Made by a program: the position numbers and the translations under genes | The notes under the pieces: model-generated | Databases searched by the model: none | Seen by the model: the letters and a program-made list of their open reading frames with translations, nothing else | Told to the model about the DNA's origin: nothing | Assembly (NCBI GenBank): GCA_031553395.1 | Contig: JAVBLR010000013.1 | Location: 1-64,000 of the forward strand | Length of the DNA: 64,000 nucleotides | Direction: 5' to 3' | Source: WRGA01 sp031553395 | GTDB taxonomy: Bacteria > Bacteroidota > Bacteroidia > Bacteroidales > WRGA01 | Shown: positions 1 through 9,137 of the stretch, piece after piece | Position numbering within the stretch: the first letter of the stretch is position 1 | How the letters are laid out: every line of letters starts with the position of its first letter

Positions 1-121
1 TTCCACCTTGTGAAAACTGGCGCTGCAAATAATTAAAGAAAAGACAGATAATCTAAGCCTGAAGAAACGAAGGCTCAAAGCCGCCTATGATGTTGAATAT
101 TTGAAAAATTTAATTAACTGA
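1..121 (+). pseudogene. C-terminal remnant of an ISAs1-like transposase
   Basis: Reading codons from base 2 gives STL, then a TGA stop at 11-13, then 35 codons beginning KLALQIIKEKTDN and ending EYLKNLIN before TGA at 119-121. The basic KKRRLKAAYD stretch followed by a YLKNL ending resembles the C-terminus of ISAs1-family DDE transposases of Bacteroidota. The internal TGA sits where the family usually has an Arg, as a CGA-to-TGA change would produce, so this copy is probably inactive. The rest of the gene lies outside the window, so whether the element is otherwise full length cannot be seen. The family call rests on recall of the C-terminal pattern and the adjacent inverted-repeat sequence. 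Confidence 0.6.
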
Positions 122-126
122 AATTT

Positions 127-142
127 CATGCGTTTGCCCTAG
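127..142. repeat. Right terminal inverted repeat of the ISAs1-like element
   Basis: CATGCGTTTGCCCTAG lies just after the transposase remnant's stop. Read on the other strand it is CTAGGGCAAACGCATG, which matches the GGGCAAACGCATG type of end I associate with ISAs1 elements. The left end and any target-site duplication are outside the window. Confidence 0.55.
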
Positions 143-217
143 CTATAAATACCTTTTCAAGCTAATAACAAAGAATTTTTTATATCAGCAGGAAAATAAG
201 AGGAGTCTTTATTACTA

Positions 218-634
218 TTACATCCAAATTGATTCCTGCAATATCTGCGTCAAGGAATGTGTCATGCAAAAATGAATTGTACGGATAATATGGTATACTG
301 CAAGTGTAATACCACACGCATAAGCCAATTTTTTGCTATATAGAAAGTTATGAAAAAGTTCTTTTTGTGTAGCGATTTCAGCTGCAAATATAACGACCAT
401 GCAAGCTGAAATTAAAAGGATCGGAATTCCGAATAAATGGTAATGGAAGCTTTTCTCGAAATTTCCTTCATAAATAGATACAAAGGATTTTGTGATTCCA
501 CATCCCGGACAAGGCATGCCGGTCATCATTTTGAAAGGGCAGAAAGATTGTTTTTCTTCGAGATGTCCATCTCTGTTGGTAAGCATAATAAAACAGGGAA
601 CAGCCAACATGCACAAAGCACAGGCTATTCCCAT
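218..634 (-). CDS. DUF2752 family membrane protein
   Basis: Small inner-membrane protein of unknown function, 138 residues from the chosen start. It shows the DUF2752 signature CPFKMMTGMPCPGCGITKS, with three cysteines close together, between an N-terminal hydrophobic segment and two more membrane segments. The reading frame stays open to a TTG at 691, which would overlap the upstream gene by 35 bases. The ATG at 634 is preferred because it follows a GAGAAG-type ribosome-binding stretch 22 bases after that gene's stop. It follows a DUF4234 protein on the same strand and is probably co-transcribed with it, a pairing of small membrane proteins common in Bacteroidota. No catalytic role can be assigned. 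Confidence 0.8.
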   Translation of the reverse strand: MGIACALCMLAVPCFIMLTNRDGHLEEKQSFCPFKMMTGMPCPGCGITKSFVSIYEGNFEKSFHYHLFGIPILLISACMVVIFAAEIATQKELFHNFLYSKKLAYACGITLAVYHIIRTIHFCMTHSLTQILQESIWM

Positions 635-656
635 AAGTTTTCTTCTCAGTAATTCT

Positions 657-1007
657 TTATTCGTATAGTTTATTGATATCACCTTGAACAATCATTGCTG
701 CAACGTATGGAAAGAAAAGACCCAAGATTAATAATAAAGTAGCTTGATCTTTATCGTTTTCTCCAATTTTCTTGTAAAGAGCAGGTAATGCTTCTTTTCC
801 TGCTAAATAATAGAAATAAGCATTTACAGGAGAACATAAACCGGCAACAATTGCAATAGGCTGTGAAATTATTTCTTTCTCAGCTACAGCATTCATTACT
901 TCTGCCGCTTTCATGTTCCAGTAAATTAAGTAAAGTCCGCAAGTTACCAATCCAAGCACGATTACCATCACAGGGTTGTTTTTGAATACAGGAATTTGTT
1001 CTGACAT
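657..1007 (-). CDS. DUF4234 family membrane protein
   Basis: A 116-residue membrane protein. The N-terminal segment FKNNPVMVIVLGLVTCGLY followed by a YW motif is typical of DUF4234 proteins; further hydrophobic stretches lie at about residues 48-66 and 90-108. The function is unknown. It is the first gene of a two-gene unit with the DUF2752 protein. A TAnnTTTG box at 1170-1177 would give a 5' untranslated leader of about 155 bases. That leader contains a short imperfect hairpin around 1065-1090 (GTGG and CCAC arms), which could be regulatory. Confidence 0.8.
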   Translation of the reverse strand: MSEQIPVFKNNPVMVIVLGLVTCGLYLIYWNMKAAEVMNAVAEKEIISQPIAIVAGLCSPVNAYFYYLAGKEALPALYKKIGENDKDQATLLLILGLFFPYVAAMIVQGDINKLYE

Positions 1008-1169
1008 AAAATTTAATTTTTTTATTGTCTTACTCGTAAGGCTTTTCAGTTACGCCTCGTTTTTTAGAGTGGGTTCCGAACTCCACTTTTATAATTAAAC
1101 TTAAATAAGCATATTATTCTATCAAATAATAAATATGCTTATTTTTAATAAGTTACTTTACAACCGCCA

Positions 1170-1177
1170 CAAAAATA
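1170..1177 (-). promoter_or_regulatory. Bacteroidota-type -7 box upstream of the DUF4234 gene
   Basis: Minus-strand TATTTTTG fits the Bacteroidota consensus TAnnTTTG. It lies in the gap 1008-1233, which otherwise holds only the presumed leader and a weak hairpin. No clear -33 TTTG was found. Confidence 0.45.
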
Positions 1178-1233
1178 GAAAAGAAAAACAATATATACAA
1201 TATGTTAATGAATAAAAATCATATTTTAATTTT

Positions 1234-1914
1234 CTAAAATTCAGTTATAGCTTCTGAATAAAGGAATATATACGTTCTATATCCTGTTTCATATATATTT
1301 GTATCTACTTGTATTTTAACAGGTAACGAATAGGTATTTTTTAATGAACTGATGTCGAAAGATACAACTCCTTTTTTACGGTAAGCCATAAAATCATTAT
1401 TTGCATTATGGCGAAGTTCGAGATGGATTAAATCATCATCCAGATAAGAAATGGTTGAGTTATTTACCAAGGATAGATAATGCATTTTACTATCAGCATA
1501 AAAATAGAAAGATAAATTGATGTAATTTCCACTAAGCCAAATACTTTCTATTCCAATGGCATCATTTCCGAATATCGAATCATTTTCGATGGTTACGGTT
1601 TTAATGTCGGAAACGCTCACTTTACTTATTGCAAATATCTGAATGGCTTGCTCATAACCGGTCTTGTTCTCGGAAAGGGTATTGTATTTGATTAAAACCC
1701 GTTGTTTGTTTTCGAATGTATAACTTATATTATTGGGCATAATTTCAGGATAAAGTGTTTTTCCATTATCCAACTGAAAGTAATACCCATTATCAGAAAG
1801 ATATACGGTACTTAAATCTATCCTGAATTCCTCAGGTTGATATTGATAATCATCGCTGCAAGCAAAAAGATTTATCAATGCAAAAATTATGACTATATAT
1901 CGTATTGTTTTCAT
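1234..1914 (-). CDS. Hypothetical lipoprotein
   Basis: A 226-residue protein with a lipoprotein signal peptide: basic MKTIR, a hydrophobic core, then the lipobox LFAC with Cys19 followed by SDD. It is therefore probably anchored in the outer or inner membrane facing the periplasm. The remainder is beta-rich with no recognised domain or catalytic motif. It lies 10 bases downstream of the SNF2 helicase stop and so is probably transcribed with it, but no functional connection is evident. Confidence 0.75.
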   Translation of the reverse strand: MKTIRYIVIIFALINLFACSDDYQYQPEEFRIDLSTVYLSDNGYYFQLDNGKTLYPEIMPNNISYTFENKQRVLIKYNTLSENKTGYEQAIQIFAISKVSVSDIKTVTIENDSIFGNDAIGIESIWLSGNYINLSFYFYADSKMHYLSLVNNSTISYLDDDLIHLELRHNANNDFMAYRKKGVVSFDISSLKNTYSLPVKIQVDTNIYETGYRTYIFLYSEAITEF

Positions 1915-1924
1915 TGTAATTTAA

Positions 1925-4861
1925 TTACACTTCTAAAAGTTCATTGATTTCTTCTACGGATAAATGTTGTAACGGTTTATTGGAAGCAATAAAGGTCTCG
2001 GCCAAAGCCGATTTTTCAGCTTGCAATTTTACAATTTTTTCTTCGATTGTTTCAGAAGAAATAAACCGGTATACCATTACATTTTTTTCTTGTCCGATAC
2101 GATGGGCACGAGCAACAGCCTGCATTTCGGCAGCAGGATTCCACCATGGATCGAGGATGAAAACATAATCGGCAGCAGTTAGGTTTAGCCCTACCCCGCC
2201 AGCTTTGAGGGAAATAAAGAAACAATTTACATCTTCTTGATTGGTGAACTTTTGAATTTCTTTTTCTCTATCAATTGTGTCACCAGTAAGCCAGGTATAT
2301 TTCCAAGATTGTTTATCGAAATAGTCGGCAAATAATCGTAAATGTTTTACAAATGCCGAAAATATCAACACTTTATGATTTCCGGCCTTCAGGCTTTCAA
2401 ATTGCATGATTACCTGCTCGAATTTACCTGATTCTCCCGAAAAATCTTTATCTGTCAGTATTGGATGATTTGCAAGTAAACGTAACCGGGTTAGTCCTTG
2501 TAAAGCCATGAAGGATGTATTTCTTTCAGATGAATATATCTTAGATTCGAAGTTGGTAATTAAACTATTCCGGATTTTATTCTTTTCTTTATTATAAAAC
2601 GATTTTTGTTCATCACTCATATCGCAGTAAATTACATCCTCCAGTAAAGGAGGTAATTCGGGAGTTACTTCTTCTTTTGTCCTGCGAAGCAAAAACGGAC
2701 GAATCATTTTCAACAAGACTTCTTCCTTTTCTTTATTTTTTTTATTGATAATCGGATTAATATATGCTTTTTTGAATGATGAAAAATTTCCCAACATCCC
2801 TTCATTAATAATGTCGAATTGTGCCCATAAATCGGATAAGGAATTTTCTATCGGAGTTCCTGTCAATACTAATTTATGCGATGCATTTACTTGTTTTACA
2901 GCTTTATAAGCATTTGATGCCGGATTTTTCACGTATTGGCTTTCATCCAAAATTAAATATTGGAAATTGCATGTTTGCAATAATTCGATGTCATTACGCA
3001 AAACTCCATACGTGGTTATAATAATGTCGTAATATTTGAATACTTTGCCGATATCTTTACTTTTTATCCGTTTGATACCTGAATAAGAATAGACTTTTAG
3101 TTTGGGCGCAAAGCGTTTTATTTCATTTTGCCAATTATGAAGTAGAGAAGTGGGCACAACCAATAACGATGGTGGATATTTCTCGTCTCTCACGTCTATA
3201 TTATCTTCTTCGAAAAGAAAGAATTGCCCTAAATCATTTGTGCTTTTTTTGCTTGTTTCCGAATTTTGAATGGAAGCAATATATTGTAAAAGAGTAATGG
3301 TTTGAAGTGTTTTTCCCAATCCCATATCATCGGCCAAACATCCGCCGAAATTATTTTCGTAAAGATAAACCAACCACGAAAATCCTTTTTGTTGATATGG
3401 CCGTAATTGTGCATTGAGACCTTGTGGAACATCTTTTAATAAATCATTGTAGCTTGTAGATGGAAGGTTGATTCCTTCGATATGGTCGATTAGTTGATAA
3501 TAATATTTTTTTAAACGAATATTTTCACCGCTTTTTTTGCCGAAGAGCATCATCTCGTAATAACGGTAAAACCATTCCTGAGGTAATATTGCAATCTGAT
3601 TGTTGGGTAACAAATACTCTCGTATACCTTTCAAAATATGATGATAAAACCGGCTGAAGGGAATCTGAAAATCATCGAAATAAACTATGCAATGCACATC
3701 AAACCAATCCTTTTGAGTATCAATCTGTGTATTTAAAGAAATTTTACCAACATAATAATTTTGTTGTAAATTATCTTGTTCTAGTGAAAAATTGAGTAAA
3801 ATATCCGGATGTTCTCTTATCCAATCAATTATTCCATAGACTTCTTCTTCGGATATTTCTTCAACATATTTATATTCCTGTTTAACAATAAAATAATTAT
3901 CCAAATACTTTTCCAGTCCTTCGGATAATAGCAATTTTATTAGTTTATTTTCCCATTCTTTATCCCTGAAATAATATGCTATCGCCAATTTATCTTCTTT
4001 TTCTTCAATTAGAGCGACTTTCTTGTAAGTGGCAGAAGGTTCATAGCTCTTATCTCCATATTCAAATTTGAGATGCAATACAGGCCGTTGGAGCCAATCA
4101 TTTTCGAGTGAAAGCAACGCCTTTTTGGATGGGTTTATTTCATAAATGTCGAATCCTTGTGACCGAACTTCGTATTCTTTTACACAGTTCAGGACAAATT
4201 TTTCGATGTATGATTTCTCGGAAGCTGCCGGAACACTGATGTATGATTTTGTGAAAAAAGGCAATAATTTTTTTGCATCAATATCTTCAAAAACAAACAG
4301 TTTTTGATCGACAACAACAATTGCCGGATCAGAGCAAAGTTCGGAACACGATTTTTCTTTCAGATTGATAATCTCATTCTCCCATTTTACTTGTATAAAA
4401 TACCGGAATCCAAGTTCTTCGTCCTTGATAAAATTGAAAACAGCTTGTGCCTGATTAATTGAAAAATGGATTTTGTCTTCTTCGTATAATGTGCGAATTT
4501 TATTGGTTTCGCGTAGATAAAATTCCACTTCCGATTGAGGCAATAAGGTAATTATTTGTTGATGATAATTTTCGATGCAAGGACGAATGTAATTTGTAAT
4601 GGTTTCGTCTGTAACTTTTTTGAGAAAATCGGCAGTTGTTTTTTCTTTGGAATAAAGTCTCATTAAGGCTTTATCGGAATATTTCTCGGCAATTTGAACA
4701 ATTTCTTGTTGGATAGGGCTCAAATTTGGAAAAAAAGACGACCGGCTTCCTACAACTTCGAGTACACTCATCGATTTTGTTGGATTTTCTTCTATCAAAA
4801 CCGGTTGCAAAATCGCACCCCAAAGCTGATGATTAACAAGCGTAATAATTAGTTTCTCCAC
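1925..4861 (-). CDS. SNF2-family DEAD/DEAH-box helicase
   Basis: A 978-residue SNF2/RapA-like ATPase, probably acting on DNA-protein or RNA polymerase complexes. The helicase half carries motif I DDMGLGKTLQT near residue 505, motif Ia VVPTSLLHNW, motif II as DESQ near residue 640, motif III LTGTPIENSLSDLW, then RRTKEEV. The second RecA domain has FISLKAGGVGLNL, DPWWNPA and the motif VI sequence QAVARAHRIGQ. The first ~480 residues are a poorly conserved lineage-specific region without a recognisable zinc-binding SWIM motif. The start is GTG at 4861, seven bases after the CYTH gene stop and preceded by AAGGG; no better ATG is visible. It is probably in an operon with the CYTH gene. Confidence 0.92.
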   Translation of the reverse strand: MEKLIITLVNHQLWGAILQPVLIEENPTKSMSVLEVVGSRSSFFPNLSPIQQEIVQIAEKYSDKALMRLYSKEKTTADFLKKVTDETITNYIRPCIENYHQQIITLLPQSEVEFYLRETNKIRTLYEEDKIHFSINQAQAVFNFIKDEELGFRYFIQVKWENEIINLKEKSCSELCSDPAIVVVDQKLFVFEDIDAKKLLPFFTKSYISVPAASEKSYIEKFVLNCVKEYEVRSQGFDIYEINPSKKALLSLENDWLQRPVLHLKFEYGDKSYEPSATYKKVALIEEKEDKLAIAYYFRDKEWENKLIKLLLSEGLEKYLDNYFIVKQEYKYVEEISEEEVYGIIDWIREHPDILLNFSLEQDNLQQNYYVGKISLNTQIDTQKDWFDVHCIVYFDDFQIPFSRFYHHILKGIREYLLPNNQIAILPQEWFYRYYEMMLFGKKSGENIRLKKYYYQLIDHIEGINLPSTSYNDLLKDVPQGLNAQLRPYQQKGFSWLVYLYENNFGGCLADDMGLGKTLQTITLLQYIASIQNSETSKKSTNDLGQFFLFEEDNIDVRDEKYPPSLLVVPTSLLHNWQNEIKRFAPKLKVYSYSGIKRIKSKDIGKVFKYYDIIITTYGVLRNDIELLQTCNFQYLILDESQYVKNPASNAYKAVKQVNASHKLVLTGTPIENSLSDLWAQFDIINEGMLGNFSSFKKAYINPIINKKNKEKEEVLLKMIRPFLLRRTKEEVTPELPPLLEDVIYCDMSDEQKSFYNKEKNKIRNSLITNFESKIYSSERNTSFMALQGLTRLRLLANHPILTDKDFSGESGKFEQVIMQFESLKAGNHKVLIFSAFVKHLRLFADYFDKQSWKYTWLTGDTIDREKEIQKFTNQEDVNCFFISLKAGGVGLNLTAADYVFILDPWWNPAAEMQAVARAHRIGQEKNVMVYRFISSETIEEKIVKLQAEKSALAETFIASNKPLQHLSVEEINELLEV

Positions 4862-4868
4862 TATGCCC

Positions 4869-5330
4869 TTACCAATTTTTATACGGATTTTTTATCAAAT
4901 TCGCATTGTAGTATTTTGCATCAAAACTCACTTCTTCCCCAACCCATTCAGGAATATCAAATGGATAATCTTCGCTTGGAAGTTCAATTTCAGCAACAAT
5001 TAATCCTTCATTTTCACCTAAGAAAACGTCCACTTCCCAACATAGTTCCTTTTGAGGAATCTTATACCGGTATTTTTCAATCGTTGGCTTTAGGCATAGT
5101 GCTTTTAACATTACGTCTGCATCTTCAACGGGGATTTCATATTCGTATTCCAATCGCGAAATACTTTCAGTTTTCCCTTTTATGGTTAAGAAAGCTTTTT
5201 CGCCTGCAATTCTAATGCGTACAATCCGTTCTTCTTCATCACTTAAATATCCTTGTGAATAAAATTCGGGTTTCGCAAGCTGCTGAAAAGATGTATTTTT
5301 GACTAAAAATTTGCGTTCTATTTCTTTCAT
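4869..5330 (-). CDS. CYTH-domain protein, probable inorganic triphosphatase
   Basis: A 153-residue CYTH domain. The diagnostic ExExK motif is present at the N-terminus as EIERK (residues 3-7). The downstream pattern of acidic and basic strands (VRIRI, FLTIKG, EYEYEI, WEVDVF, LIVAEIELP) matches the tunnel fold of this superfamily. Stand-alone bacterial members usually hydrolyse inorganic triphosphate or short-chain polyphosphate with a divalent metal; adenylate cyclase and thiamine triphosphatase activities exist in relatives, so the substrate is inferred. It lies directly upstream of the SNF2 gene with a 7-base gap. Confidence 0.87.
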   Translation of the reverse strand: MKEIERKFLVKNTSFQQLAKPEFYSQGYLSDEEERIVRIRIAGEKAFLTIKGKTESISRLEYEYEIPVEDADVMLKALCLKPTIEKYRYKIPQKELCWEVDVFLGENEGLIVAEIELPSEDYPFDIPEWVGEEVSFDAKYYNANLIKNPYKNW

Positions 5331-5487
5331 TAGGTAAATAAAGAGTTACATATCATTCAAAAATAAGTAAACAAGTTGCTGAATAGAAACAGCGTTTTCA
5401 AGTTAAAAAGGGAATGTAATTTGAAGCAATGTAATTATCAGTCAACTAAAATAGTAAATGGTAAATAACAAAATAGTAAATATAGAT

Positions 5488-6195
5488 TTATCCTATCTGA
5501 CTTATTTTACGCAAGCGTTCTTCATCGATTATCTTGATACGGCGGCCATCCATGATGATAATATGTTCGGCAACAAATTGAGAAAGGGTACGAATGGCAT
5601 TAGAGGCGGTCATATTGGAAAGGTTGGCTAAATCTTCGCGGGAAAGGTAAATATCAAGTGTCATATTGTCTTCTTCGAATCCGTAGGAATTTTTAAGGAA
5701 AAGCAGTGATTCAGCCAAACGACCACGAATGTGTTTTTGAGTAAGATTAACCGTTCGGGATTCGGAATTTCCCAAGTCAACGGCGAGAGCTTTGATAAAA
5801 TACATTGCCAATTTGCTATTCAAATTTATCAAACTTCGGACAACAGCCATTGGTAAGAAATAAACATTTGAAGGTTCGAATGCGGTTGCTCCCGTTTGAT
5901 AGACTTCTTCGGCAAAGTAAGCTCTATATGCAAAATATTCAAGAGGCCCCATCATCCGAATTATTTGAGTTTTTCCGTTAACTCCTTCTTTGAATATTTT
6001 TGCTTTTCCTGATGTCAGACACATTAAGTAAGCCGGGGTTTCTCCGATGTAATATATCTTTTCGTTTTTCTTGAAATAGTATAACCTTCCGTTTTTTCTG
6101 ACTACAACTTTCTGTTCTTCGGTTAATAATTCCCAAATACCTGAAAGATATTCAGATAATTCTTCGTACGTTGGCAAATCAAGATTCATTTTCAT
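5488..6195 (-). CDS. Crp/Fnr-family transcriptional regulator
   Basis: A 235-residue cytoplasmic regulator. Residues ~25-130 form a cyclic-nucleotide-binding-type beta roll (VVRKNGRLYYFKKNEKIYY through FKEGVNGKTQIIRMMGP). A long helix follows, then a winged-helix DNA-binding domain with the HTH YLSREDLANLSNMTASNAIR near residues 180-200. The Crp cAMP-binding RxS signature is absent, and there is no Fnr-type N-terminal cysteine cluster, so the effector is unknown. The open frame begins at a TTG at 6201; the ATG at 6195 is preferred, with AAGAAAAAGAG upstream. It is monocistronic with its own promoter. Confidence 0.85.
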   Translation of the reverse strand: MKMNLDLPTYEELSEYLSGIWELLTEEQKVVVRKNGRLYYFKKNEKIYYIGETPAYLMCLTSGKAKIFKEGVNGKTQIIRMMGPLEYFAYRAYFAEEVYQTGATAFEPSNVYFLPMAVVRSLINLNSKLAMYFIKALAVDLGNSESRTVNLTQKHIRGRLAESLLFLKNSYGFEEDNMTLDIYLSREDLANLSNMTASNAIRTLSQFVAEHIIIMDGRRIKIIDEERLRKISQIG

Positions 6196-6284
6196 GAGCA
6201 AACTCTTTTTCTTATAATACAGCCAAAAATGAAGCTAAAAAACAAAAAAGCTCCTTTTTGAAACTTGATTATATTTACGTAAGA

Positions 6285-6292
6285 CAAAATTA
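6285..6292 (-). promoter_or_regulatory. -7 box of the Crp-family gene
   Basis: Minus-strand TAATTTTG matches TAnnTTTG about 90 bases upstream of the start codon. Confidence 0.45.
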
Positions 6293-6396
6293 AAAAATAT
6301 TACTAAAACAACAATGAATAAGTGGAAATAAATGCCTTATTAAAGGTTAATAAGGAGAAAATCCAAAAGAAGTGGAAAGTAAATATTTTGTATAAC

Positions 6397-7485
6397 TTAT
6401 TCGACTTTTTTAAAGTACAAATCTAAAACATCTTTTGCAGCAGCAAATGGAGTTATTTCAGAATCAAGCATTTGTTTTTCCTTCATTCTCAAAATATTAT
6501 CGACTTCCGGATTTTGATAAAAATGATTTTTCAATTGCTCGTTTATTGTTTCATACATCCAATATTTGGATTGTTCAGCACGCTTGTAATCAAAATATTT
6601 GTTATTCTTGGTGAATGCAATATATTTTTCAATCATATTCCATATTTCGGCAATGCCAATGTTGTAATAACCCGAATAAGTTAATACTTCCGGTTGCCAG
6701 CCCGAATCAGTTGGAGGAAATAGATGCAATGCATTTTTGAATTGTTGTTGGGCAAGTTTTGCTTTATCTATGTTGTTCCCATCAGCTTTATTAATGATAA
6801 TACCATCGGCCATTTCCATAATTCCACGTTTGATACCTTGCAATTCATCACCCGTTCCGGCAAGTTGTATCAGCAAAAAGAAGTCTACCATTGAGTGTAC
6901 AGCAGTTTCAGATTGTCCAACACCAACTGTTTCTACAAAAATAGTGTCGAATCCGGCAGCTTCACACAGGATAATAATTTCCCTTGTTTTACGGGCAACA
7001 CCACCTAATGAACCAGCCGAGGGGGAAGGGCGAATAAACGCTTTCGGATGAATAGATAAGGCTTCCATTCGGGTTTTGTCACCTAAAATACTTCCTTTAC
7101 TCCGTTCGCTGCTCGGATCGATTGCCAACACTGCTAATTTATGTTCTTTTTCAACAATATACATTCCTAATGTATCGATGGAAGTGCTTTTTCCAGCTCC
7201 CGGAACGCCTGTAATGCCAACCCTGATAGATTTTCCCGAGTATGGAATGCATTTTTCGATAAGTTCCTGGGCTGTTTGTTGATGAATAGGATTTGAACTT
7301 TCTATTAATGTTACCGCCTGACTCAATATTGTATTGTTTCCCTTTAAGATTCCTTCTACATATTCCGAAACAGAGTATGTTTTTTTTCGGGAGGTTTTGA
7401 GGTATGGATTTACAGAAGGCGGTTGAGAAATGCCTTTATTCACATTCAAGCCTTTATATTCGGGATTATTTTCAATATGATTCAT
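6397..7485 (-). CDS. meaB: Methylmalonyl-CoA mutase-associated GTPase MeaB
   Basis: A 362-residue G3E-family P-loop GTPase that protects and reactivates B12-dependent methylmalonyl-CoA mutase and gates cofactor loading. Visible motifs are the Walker A GITGVPGAGKST near residue 90, the switch region DPSSERSKGSILGDKTRM, ETVGVGQSE, and the guanine-specificity motif NKADG. Length fits MeaB/ArgK proteins. The mutase genes mutAB are not in this window, but a PduO-type cobalamin adenosyltransferase is encoded at 44776-45321, so the B12 branch for succinate-propionate metabolism is probably present. It is separated from the upstream DUF1573 gene by a stable hairpin. Confidence 0.93.
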   Translation of the reverse strand: MNHIENNPEYKGLNVNKGISQPPSVNPYLKTSRKKTYSVSEYVEGILKGNNTILSQAVTLIESSNPIHQQTAQELIEKCIPYSGKSIRVGITGVPGAGKSTSIDTLGMYIVEKEHKLAVLAIDPSSERSKGSILGDKTRMEALSIHPKAFIRPSPSAGSLGGVARKTREIIILCEAAGFDTIFVETVGVGQSETAVHSMVDFFLLIQLAGTGDELQGIKRGIMEMADGIIINKADGNNIDKAKLAQQQFKNALHLFPPTDSGWQPEVLTYSGYYNIGIAEIWNMIEKYIAFTKNNKYFDYKRAEQSKYWMYETINEQLKNHFYQNPEVDNILRMKEKQMLDSEITPFAAAKDVLDLYFKKVE

Positions 7486-7520
7486 AATGTACAGCTTGTT
7501 TTGACAGGAAATATTAAAAC

Positions 7521-7557
7521 GACAAACGCAAAGACTTGTAATCTTTGCGTTTCTGTC
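7521..7557 (-). terminator. Hairpin between the DUF1573 gene and meaB
   Basis: An 11-bp perfect stem AAACGCAAAGA / TCTTTGCGTTT with a 7-base loop, extended by GAC/GTC across a 2-base bulge. On the minus strand it is followed only by a weak TTTT tract. It probably terminates or attenuates DUF1573 transcription before meaB. Confidence 0.6.
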
Positions 7558-7575
7558 TAATATATATTTAAAATC

Positions 7576-8307
7576 TTACTTTGTAATTGTACCGGAAACA
7601 GTAACTTGGTTGTCAGCTGATTTTGCCTTATTTCCATTTATATGTATATAAAATTGCCCTTTGTAATTACCTTCTTTTTTGATTTTAGAACTATCATAGC
7701 TTACAGAAATAGTACTTTTTACTCCAGGTCCTAATGTTACTTCTGCCGGTAATACACTTACATATTTAGGCATGTCGTCGAATGTAAGTTTTAATTGACC
7801 TGTTCCGTTATTCATAATTTCAATTACCTGAGACTTTTTTTCACCTAAGTTAAGTCCGAATAAAAGATTATTTTTTGTCATTCTTAAATCTCCGATCTTT
7901 ATAGGATAGCCAAAATCAGGCGCTTGTCCTTTCGGAGTAACAGTACCCCTTATGTACAAAACTTTGTCCCCACCATCAGCATTACTGGTAACAGTAATGG
8001 TTTTGGTAAAACTTCCCGGACGGCCTGTTGTAGAATAAGCAGCCTTGATAACACCGGTTTTACCGGGAGCAATAGGCTCTTTTGTCCAACTTGGAGTCGT
8101 ACATCCACAAGAAGTTCTTACATTCGTAATAACTAAAGGCTCTGTACCTGTGTTTGTAAATCTGAAATCGCAAGAAACACTTCCTGCTTCTTCTGCTACG
8201 CTTCCAAAGTTATGAGATTCTTCATCAAATTTAATAGCTACTTTTTGAGCAAAGATAGCAGTAGCAGCTATAAATAATGTTGCAAATAGAATACTAAAAC
8301 GTTTCAT
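7576..8307 (-). CDS. DUF1573 domain exported protein
   Basis: A 243-residue secreted or periplasmic protein. The signal peptide MKRFSILFATLFIAATAIFA is followed by a DUF1573 immunoglobulin-like domain. The family hallmark FRFTNTGTEPLVITNV runs into SCGCTTP at about residues 49-73, a double-cysteine SCGC motif typical of these proteins. A second ASH-like beta-sandwich repeat follows (IEIMNNGTGQLKLTF ... VSYDSS). DUF1573 proteins are abundant in Bacteroidota, and their role is unknown, perhaps envelope-associated. It has its own promoter. Confidence 0.88.
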   Translation of the reverse strand: MKRFSILFATLFIAATAIFAQKVAIKFDEESHNFGSVAEEAGSVSCDFRFTNTGTEPLVITNVRTSCGCTTPSWTKEPIAPGKTGVIKAAYSTTGRPGSFTKTITVTSNADGGDKVLYIRGTVTPKGQAPDFGYPIKIGDLRMTKNNLLFGLNLGEKKSQVIEIMNNGTGQLKLTFDDMPKYVSVLPAEVTLGPGVKSTISVSYDSSKIKKEGNYKGQFYIHINGNKAKSADNQVTVSGTITK

Positions 8308-8377
8308 TTTTATATAATTTAAATACTTGTATAACCTCAGGTTTAAAATAGTATGTTATCCAATAGATTTGACGGTG

Positions 8378-8385
8378 CAAATGTA
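8378..8385 (-). promoter_or_regulatory. -7 box of the DUF1573 gene
   Basis: Minus-strand TACATTTG followed by C, a perfect TAnnTTTG match about 70 bases upstream of the start codon. Confidence 0.5.
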
Positions 8386-8438
8386 AAATCTTTCTAATAA
8401 ATAGTTAATTAATTTTATTTATTTAACGTAAGAATAGA

Positions 8439-9137
8439 CTATAAAAGCTTGAATTCTTCGTAGGTAATATCAGAAAGTGTCCCATTTTCACATTTCATCA
8501 TTCGGGATGGAAATTTTTCAACCAACCGATAATTATGGGAACTCATTATTACAGCGGTACCGTTTTTGCTGATATCGTGCAATAGTTGAAGGATTAATCT
8601 TCCGGTTTCGGGGTCAAGATTACCCGTTGGTTCGTCAGCCAGAATAATTTTTGGAAAATTTAGCAAAGCTCTTGCAATAACAACCCGTTGTTGTTCTCCT
8701 CCGGAAAGTTGATGGGGCATTTTATTTCCCATATTTTGTAATCCAACCTGAGTTAAAACGCCTTCAATTCGACTTATGATATCTCCCCTTTTTTCCCAAC
8801 CCGTTGAGCGTAAAACAAATTCGAGATTATCGTTTACAGTTCTATCCGTTAATAATTGAAAATCTTGAAAAACAATACCTAAATTACGGCGTAGAAAAGG
8901 AATTTGATTTTTTTTAATGCGCTTCAAGTCGTAATCCAAAACGGTTGCATGTCCACTTCGAATTGGAATTTCTCCGTAAATACTTTTGAGAAAAGTCGAT
9001 TTTCCTGAACCAACTTTACCAATGATATATAGAAATTCTTTTTCCTTCAACTTAAAATTTACATCGTTTAATATTCCTATATCACTTATAGAAATATCAA
9101 CATTTTCATATTCAATAAGATATTGTTTTTCTTCCAT
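8439..9137 (-). CDS. FtsE-like ABC transporter ATP-binding protein
   Basis: A 232-residue ABC ATPase. It carries the Walker A GKVGSGKSTFLKS, Q-loop VFQDFQLL, signature LSGGEQQRV, Walker B IILADEPTGNLDPE and the H-loop MSSHN. Sequence style and size match FtsE, which works with FtsX in cell division and activation of peptidoglycan hydrolases; an ftsX gene is not adjacent. The LolD/MacB-type families are alternatives. An upstream TTG at 9152 opens the frame. The ATG at 9137 is preferred because the -7 box at 9160-9167 would place transcription initiation at about the TTG. Confidence 0.87.
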   Translation of the reverse strand: MEEKQYLIEYENVDISISDIGILNDVNFKLKEKEFLYIIGKVGSGKSTFLKSIYGEIPIRSGHATVLDYDLKRIKKNQIPFLRRNLGIVFQDFQLLTDRTVNDNLEFVLRSTGWEKRGDIISRIEGVLTQVGLQNMGNKMPHQLSGGEQQRVVIARALLNFPKIILADEPTGNLDPETGRLILQLLHDISKNGTAVIMSSHNYRLVEKFPSRMMKCENGTLSDITYEEFKLL

